From contig JAEYAL010000133.1 of NCBI GenBank assembly GCA_023404805.1, positions 1 to 10,316 on the forward strand: a stretch of 10,316 nucleotides of DNA, read 5' to 3'. The stretch is from Actinomycetes bacterium (GTDB lineage: Bacteria; Actinomycetota; Thermoleophilia; Solirubrobacterales; Solirubrobacteraceae). Below, piece after piece: positions 7,364 through 10,316 of this stretch (positions are counted from its first letter, which is position 1; every line of letters begins with the position of its first letter). The notes beneath the pieces were generated by a model. That model did not search any database, was not told where the DNA came from, and was given only the letters and a program-made list of their open reading frames with translations. The translations under genes were made by a program, and so were the position numbers.

Positions 7364-8668
7364 CTACGCCGCGCTGGGCGTCGCGGCGCCCGTGGCCGTG
7401 TGGTCGGCGACGTTGATGATCACCATCGTGGTGAGCATCTCGGTGGCGGTGTCGATCAGCTCGGGGAAGCGGTCGGTCTCGCCACGGTCGACGTGGCTGA
7501 CGACGAGCTCCAGGAACGCGCCGATGATGCCGCGCGCGATGAGCGGCGAGAGGGGCCGGGAGTTGATCTCGGGGTACGCCGCGCGGCCCTGCTCGACGAC
7601 TTCGCAGAGCATCGCGCCGAACATGTCCATCGCTTCGTCGCGCGCGAGGCGGGCCTCTTCGGACAGCGTCGCGAGCTCGACCAGGATCGCGTGGCTGAGG
7701 CGCGGCTGCGCCATGAGGATGCTGAAGTAGGTCTCAAAGCCCTTGCGCATCACCTCGACCCACGGGCGGTCGAACACGATCGACGCGCGGACGGTCTGCA
7801 TCACCGCGAACGTGACTTGGCGGTGCAGCTCCAGGAAGCACTCCTCCTTGCTGGAGAACTCCGCGTAGAAGGTGCGCAGCGAGGTACGGGCCTCGCGGGC
7901 GATGTCGGCGACTTTCGTCCCGCCGAAGCCCTCTCGTGCGATCACGACGGCCAGCGCGGTGAGCAGCTGCTGGCGGGTCTCCGACGGCGGTTCCGGCGCA
8001 TCGGCGCCGTCGGTGCCGGGTGCCCGCTGGGCGAGCACGACGCGCGGGGCGCGGGCCTGCATGATCGCCTGGGCGACCGCGGCTTGCGAGAAGTCGATGG
8101 CGCCCGCCGTCGTCACGTCGGCGTGCATGTTGCGGTCCATCATGCGCAGGGCGGCGCCGGCGAGGCTCGGGTCGATCGAGGCGACGGCGTCCTGCGGCAC
8201 GACCACCTGGTACCGGCGGGTCGAGGCGTCAAGCGCGGCGTAGAGGATGCCCTGCTCGGTGGCCTGGCCAGTCAGCACGACGCGGCGCACGCCGCGGGCC
8301 TGCAGCAGGTCCTCGAGCTGGGAGCGGTCGAACGCCGAGGGGCGGCTCGTGATCACGAACGGATCGCTCGGCTCGGGCAGGACGGCGTCGAGCTGGGCGC
8401 CCAGGCCGTGCTTGCGCGCGGACTCGATGAGCTCCTCGGCAGTCGCGCTCCAGCGGCCGTTGTGGTTCTCGACGTAGATCACCGGGACGCTCGCCGAGCG
8501 GGCGCGGCGCAGCAGGTCGGCGATGACGGGGACGACCTTCGGCGCGCTGCGGCGCAGCGCGCGGCCGTCGCCGCCGTCAAGAGCGGTGAAGAGGTCCAAG
8601 ACCAGCAGCGCGGTGACGTCGCGCCGGACCTGTGGCTCGTTGAGCTCGGAGATGGATGAGGCTGACAC
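7364..8668 (-). CDS. Isochorismatase-like pseudoenzyme fused to a TetR-family regulator
   Basis: A single chain of 434 residues. Residues about 17-195 follow the isochorismatase/cysteine hydrolase fold in order: LLVLDLF with D25, VPVIYVENHNGRW (61-73), PFVITSRPSAF (103-113), LTGQATEQGILYAALDA (132-148), VVVPQDAVASID (155-166) and MHAD (181-184). The family's catalytic triad is Asp-Lys-Cys; D25 remains, but the Lys position is T107 and the Cys position G140, so ordinary hydrolase activity is not expected. After a Pro/Ala-rich linker (about 215-229) comes a full TetR N-terminal HTH (232-278, with VADIAREARTSLRTFYAEFSSKEE) and a helical TetR C-terminal region to about 415. The likely job is a one-component regulator whose N-terminal domain binds a small ligand. 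GTG 8668 is preferred because AGGACGG lies 8 nt upstream; a TTG at 8728 would add 20 unrelated residues. It is divergent from a DMT exporter, its most likely target. Repressor role and ligand are inference. Confidence 0.88.
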   Translation of the reverse strand: MSASSISELNEPQVRRDVTALLVLDLFTALDGGDGRALRRSAPKVVPVIADLLRRARSASVPVIYVENHNGRWSATAEELIESARKHGLGAQLDAVLPEPSDPFVITSRPSAFDRSQLEDLLQARGVRRVVLTGQATEQGILYAALDASTRRYQVVVPQDAVASIDPSLAGAALRMMDRNMHADVTTAGAIDFSQAAVAQAIMQARAPRVVLAQRAPGTDGADAPEPPSETRQQLLTALAVVIAREGFGGTKVADIAREARTSLRTFYAEFSSKEECFLELHRQVTFAVMQTVRASIVFDRPWVEVMRKGFETYFSILMAQPRLSHAILVELATLSEEARLARDEAMDMFGAMLCEVVEQGRAAYPEINSRPLSPLIARGIIGAFLELVVSHVDRGETDRFPELIDTATEMLTTMVIINVADHTATGAATPSAA

Positions 8669-8676
8669 GGGGTAGG

Positions 8677-8707
8677 CCGTCCTGGGGGGACATTGGAAGA
8701 GACGGTA
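8677..8707 (-). promoter_or_regulatory. Ribosome binding site and candidate -10 box of the TetR-fusion gene
   Basis: On the minus strand AGGACGG (8677-8683) stands 8 nt before GTG 8668, and TACCGT (8702-8707), a TAnnnT -10 candidate, lies 18 bp further upstream. Transcription from about 8695 would give a leader near 27 nt and would exclude the longer TTG start at 8728. The -35 region is weak. Confidence 0.4.
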
Positions 8708-8782
8708 CTCCACCAACCCAGCGGCCAATTGGGCAGTTTCGCGGATAACTCTGGCCGGAGCAAACGCGCCTGCGGTGAACGC

Positions 8783-8814
8783 TGGTCAGGCAAATCGACG
8801 GACCGGACTGACCA
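8783..8814. promoter_or_regulatory. Inverted repeat TGGTCAG-N18-CTGACCA, candidate operator
   Basis: The two 7-bp arms (8783-8789 and 8808-8814) are perfect reverse complements with an 18-bp spacer. They lie between the two divergent candidate promoters, where a TetR-type regulator would be expected to act. The spacing is wide for one TetR dimer, so two half-sites or a chance match remain possible. Confidence 0.35.
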
Positions 8815-8883
8815 TGCGTCGAATAGTCGGATTACCGGTGTACTGGAAGGGCGCTCAGTGGCTCTGGCTCGGCTGACGCTGAG

Positions 8884-8913
8884 TTGACGGAGTGTCGAAC
8901 TCGCGGGTAACGG
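8884..8913 (+). promoter_or_regulatory. Candidate promoter of the DMT exporter gene
   Basis: TTGACG (8884-8889, five of six matches to TTGACA) and TAACGG (8908-8913) are separated by 18 bp. The -35 is good; the -10 lacks the conserved final T. A start near 8920 would give a leader of about 120 nt that contains the hairpin at 9002-9019. Confidence 0.35.
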
Positions 8914-9001
8914 CGCGTCCGGTCGGCTCGCGGCCTTGGCTGCGGCCGGGAGCGTCCTGGTGGTCCGCGGCCCTTGCACGTCCGCGCGTGCCCGCTGCGT
9001 A

Positions 9002-9019
9002 CGCCCCCTCCGGGGGGCG
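9002..9019 (+). promoter_or_regulatory. Leader hairpin with a UCCG tetraloop before the exporter start
   Basis: CGCCCCC (9002-9008) pairs perfectly with GGGGGCG (9013-9019) around TCCG (9009-9012). As RNA this is a 7-bp all G/C stem closed by C-G with a UCCG loop, a member of the very stable UNCG tetraloop class. It ends 20 nt before ATG 9040 and takes up the only purine-rich stretch near that start, so it could affect translation initiation. No T-run follows, which argues against a plain terminator. Confidence 0.5.
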
Positions 9020-9039
9020 AGGCCCGCGACCATGGCGCG

Positions 9040-9483
9040 ATGCGCACTGAATCCCTCCTGATCGTCCTGGCGGCAGCCACCGGTGCGATCGTCACCCTCC
9101 AGGCGCCGCTCAACGCTGAGCTCGGCCGCCACGTCGGCGAGGTGACGGCGTCGGTGGTGTCGTTCGGCGTCGGCTTCGTCGTGCTGGTCGTCTTGGCGGC
9201 GGCGCTCGGGCAGCTCGGCGGGCTCAGCGAACTCGGATCGGTGTCTTGGCCGTACCTCTTGGGCGGCGTGATCGGCGCGGCGTTCGTGCTCGTCACGCTG
9301 GTCGCCGTTCCCAAGGCAGGCGCCGGGCCAGTCGTCTCAGCTGCCGTGGCCGGCCAGCTGGTGATGGCGGCGGTCGTCGACCGACAAGGCTGGTTCGGCG
9401 TCCCGCAGCACGACCTGACGATTTCCCGAGTGGCCGGCATCCTGCTGCTGCTGGCGGGCGTGCTACTGGTAAGCCGCAAGTAG
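9040..9483 (+). CDS. DMT-superfamily YdcZ-type (DUF606) membrane exporter
   Basis: A protein of 147 residues with about five membrane helices, the usual size of the YdcZ/DUF606 half-type transporters of the drug/metabolite superfamily. Family landmarks appear in order: TLQAPLNAELGR (19-30), a SFGVGF helix (41-46), SWPYLLGGVIGAAFVL (69-84), VAVPKAGAGPVVSAAVAGQLV (88-108), VDRQGWFG (113-120) and the closing ISRVAGILLLLAGVLLVSRK. Related proteins export small molecules, some as paired homologous subunits; no partner gene is adjacent here. The substrate is unknown. Start ATG 9040 puts the first helix at residue 5, as in relatives; there is no strong Shine-Dalgarno site, and a hairpin lies just upstream. 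Its divergent neighbour is the TetR-fusion regulator, the common layout of a regulated efflux gene. Confidence 0.88.
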   Translation: MRTESLLIVLAAATGAIVTLQAPLNAELGRHVGEVTASVVSFGVGFVVLVVLAAALGQLGGLSELGSVSWPYLLGGVIGAAFVLVTLVAVPKAGAGPVVSAAVAGQLVMAAVVDRQGWFGVPQHDLTISRVAGILLLLAGVLLVSRK

Positions 9484-9552
9484 TCCCGGACGTGGAGCGG
9501 TTTGTCTGTTTGGGGCGCCGCGTCCCGGGTGGTGCCGTCTGGCGCGCTGAAG

Positions 9553-9566
9553 TAGCGTCGCGTCCG
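9553..9566 (+). promoter_or_regulatory. TAGCGT box 8 nt before the DUF1801 start (leaderless start)
   Basis: TAGCGT at 9553-9558 fits TAnnnT and is followed by eight bases (CGCGTCCG) and then ATG 9567. There is no Shine-Dalgarno site, so a leaderless mRNA is likely. The same hexamer at the same distance precedes the gene at 10021. Confidence 0.45.
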
Positions 9567-9935
9567 ATGGCCGACGCTCCCGCATCCGTCGACGACTACC
9601 TCGCTGGGCTGCCGGACGATGCCCGCGCCGTCGTCGCCGGCGTCTGCGACGCCGTGCGCCGCGGCATCCCGGGTGCCGAGGAGCGCGTCCGCTACGGCAT
9701 GCCGGCGTTTATGTACCCAGGTGCCGGGTCGCGGTACGCGCTCCACGTCGGCGGCTGGAAGAAGCACGTCGGCATCTACCCCGTCGGCGAACTGCCAGCT
9801 GAGCTCGAAGCGCAGGTCGCGCCGTACCGCTCCAAGAAGGACTCGGTCACGTTCCAGTACCGCGATGGTGTGCCGTTCGAGCTCATCGAGCGGGTGGCAG
9901 CGGCGCTGGCGGCGCGGCGCGCGGGGGAGGCGTGA
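9567..9935 (+). CDS. DUF1801 (YdhG-like) domain protein
   Basis: A protein of 122 residues, about the usual size for single-domain DUF1801 members. It shows the family pattern VDDYLAGLPDDAR at the N-terminus, RYGMPAFMYPG (42-52), GGWKKHVGIYPVGEL (62-76), and YRSKKDSVTFQYRDGVPFELIERV toward the end. The fold is shared with the bacterial frataxin-like YdhG group; some Bacillus members have been linked to iron handling, but the family has no general assigned reaction, and I see no clear acidic metal-binding ridge here. The frame is open upstream to 9246, inside the exporter gene, but homology begins at ATG 9567, just downstream of a TAGCGT box. It follows the exporter by 83 bp and probably has its own promoter. 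Confidence 0.85.
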   Translation: MADAPASVDDYLAGLPDDARAVVAGVCDAVRRGIPGAEERVRYGMPAFMYPGAGSRYALHVGGWKKHVGIYPVGELPAELEAQVAPYRSKKDSVTFQYRDGVPFELIERVAAALAARRAGEA

Positions 9936-9969
9936 CCGCGTTCCGTCGTGATCGCGGTGGCATCGGCGG

Positions 9970-9990
9970 TGCGTTCACGACGAGAACGCA
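9970..9990. promoter_or_regulatory. Inverted repeat TGCGTTC-N7-GAACGCA
   Basis: Two perfect 7-bp arms (9970-9976 and 9984-9990) flank a 7-bp spacer, lying 35 bp after the DUF1801 stop and 16 bp before the TAGCGT box of the next gene. The right arm covers where that gene's -35 would be. It could be an operator over the promoter or a short terminator hairpin for the DUF1801 gene; there is no T-run. Confidence 0.4.
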
Positions 9991-10006
9991 GGCGGCCTCC
10001 GACGGC

Positions 10007-10020
10007 TAGCGTCGATCTCG
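10007..10020 (+). promoter_or_regulatory. TAGCGT box 8 nt before the last gene (leaderless start)
   Basis: TAGCGT (10007-10012) followed by eight bases (CGATCTCG) and ATG 10021. It reproduces the hexamer, the following CG, the 8-nt distance and the CG directly before ATG seen at 9553-9566. No Shine-Dalgarno site is present. Confidence 0.45.
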
Positions 10021-10316
10021 ATGCCGCCTGGCACCGAGATCGTCTTTTTCAAGCAGCCGGGCACGCGGTACCACTCGGTGTTGCACCGCCGCGACGACGT
10101 GCAAGTGCGCCTCGAGGGCGGCAGCTGGAACAAGGTCGGCGGCCCGGCGGGGCGCGTGCCGCACGACATCGCGCACCTGCTGGTCGAGGAGGCCTTCGGG
10201 CTTGACCGCGGGCTCTGGGGCGTGCTCGCTGCGGGCGGCACGGTGCAGAACGCCCGCGTGATCGCGGGGCGCCAGCCGCCGCATGCCGCGGCGCGCGCCG
10301 AGGCGGTGGTGGCGCC
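10021..10316 (+). CDS. Uncharacterised actinobacterial protein with HDxxHxxxE motif (3' end outside the window)
   Basis: The frame opens at ATG 10021 and is still open after 98 codons at the window edge. It begins with a beta-rich stretch (TEIVFFKQPGTRYHSVLHRR, then VQVRLEGGSW around residues 27-36), followed by GRVPHDIAHLLVEEAFGLDRGLWGVLAAGG (44-73). The sequence resembles a short conserved protein seen in many actinobacteria, for which I know no function. H48, H52 and E56 fall on one helical face in an HxxxHxxxE arrangement that might bind metal; this is inference only. Start choice rests on the TAGCGT box and the lack of a better upstream start. Confidence 0.7.
   Translation, partial: MPPGTEIVFFKQPGTRYHSVLHRRDDVQVRLEGGSWNKVGGPAGRVPHDIAHLLVEEAFGLDRGLWGVLAAGGTVQNARVIAGRQPPHAAARAEAVVA

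Larger units (their letters stand above)
8669..9039. other. Divergent regulator/exporter intergenic region
   Basis: This 371-bp stretch between the TetR-fusion gene and the DMT exporter gene contains no convincing coding frame. It holds the -10 box and ribosome binding site of the regulator gene, a 7-bp inverted repeat at 8783-8814, a candidate -35/-10 pair for the exporter at 8884-8913 and a stable hairpin at 9002-9019. An in-frame TTG at 8974 could lengthen the exporter by 22 residues, but that extension is Arg/Pro-rich and unlike a transporter N-terminus. Confidence 0.7.

Noticed and set aside
7352..8659. A 435-codon plus-strand frame opposite the TetR-fusion gene.
   Set aside because: It mirrors the real gene's codon pattern; the minus-strand reading gives clear isochorismatase and TetR motifs, while this one gives none.
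8669..8728. TTG 8728 as the start of the TetR-fusion protein.
   Set aside because: GTG 8668 has AGGACGG at 8 nt, and a candidate -10 box lies inside the proposed extension, so the longer start would precede transcription.
8974..9039. TTG 8974 as the start of the DMT exporter.
   Set aside because: The 22 added residues are Arg/Pro-rich and unlike the hydrophobic N-terminus of YdcZ-type proteins; they also include the leader hairpin. ATG 9040 fits the family length.
9485..9529. Possible terminator after the exporter: CCCGGACG (9485-9492) with CGTCCCGGG (9521-9529).
   Set aside because: The stem has a bulge and a 28-nt loop with no U-tract; too weak to list as a terminator.
9246..9566. Upstream extension of the DUF1801 frame into the exporter gene.
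   Set aside because: The extra 107 residues are an out-of-frame reading of the exporter; DUF1801 homology begins at ATG 9567, next to a TAGCGT box.

Overview
The window looks like chromosomal DNA of a high-G+C actinobacterium, most likely the Thermoleophilia/Solirubrobacterales lineage. This rests on G/C-dominated third codon positions, on exported proteins built from Ig-like repeats of the 'FECRLDGGAW..C...GLADGSHTF.VRAIDAAGN' type that are common in Solirubrobacter-like genomes, and on candidate leaderless starts with a TAnnnT box 7-8 nt before the start codon. This placement is from recognition, not from a search.

Left part (1-6748): two divergent genes for exported envelope proteins share a 382-bp intergenic region. 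On the minus strand is a DUF6801-type secreted protein that runs off the left edge. On the plus strand is a 1876-residue protein: signal peptide, L-type-lectin-like domain, DUF11-like domain, Ig-like stalk with nine tandem units of exactly 89 residues, basic segment, and C-terminal OmpA-like peptidoglycan-binding domain. It reads as a wall-anchored stalk carrying a lectin head. The intergenic region holds a candidate promoter for the DUF6801 gene and a perfect 12-bp palindrome (GGGTCTAGACCC) just before the giant gene; its core matches the DasR-type dre core. A GC-rich hairpin follows the giant gene.

Middle (6788-9483): a small five-helix membrane protein of unknown function converges on a minus-strand gene, with a strong hairpin between their stop codons. 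The minus-strand gene is the most unusual item. It encodes an isochorismatase-like (cysteine hydrolase) domain whose catalytic Lys and Cys are replaced by Thr and Gly, fused to a complete TetR-type regulator. Divergent from it, across 371 bp containing a TGGTCAG/CTGACCA dyad, is a YdcZ-type DMT small-molecule exporter. The layout is that of a one-component regulator next to its target transporter, here with a pseudoenzyme as the probable ligand sensor.

Right part (9567-10316): a DUF1801 protein and the start of an uncharacterised actinobacterial protein with an HDxxHxxxE motif. Both are preceded by the same TAGCGT box exactly 8 nt before ATG, and the second also by a 7-bp inverted repeat. No RNA genes, CRISPR arrays, insertion sequences or phage genes were seen.
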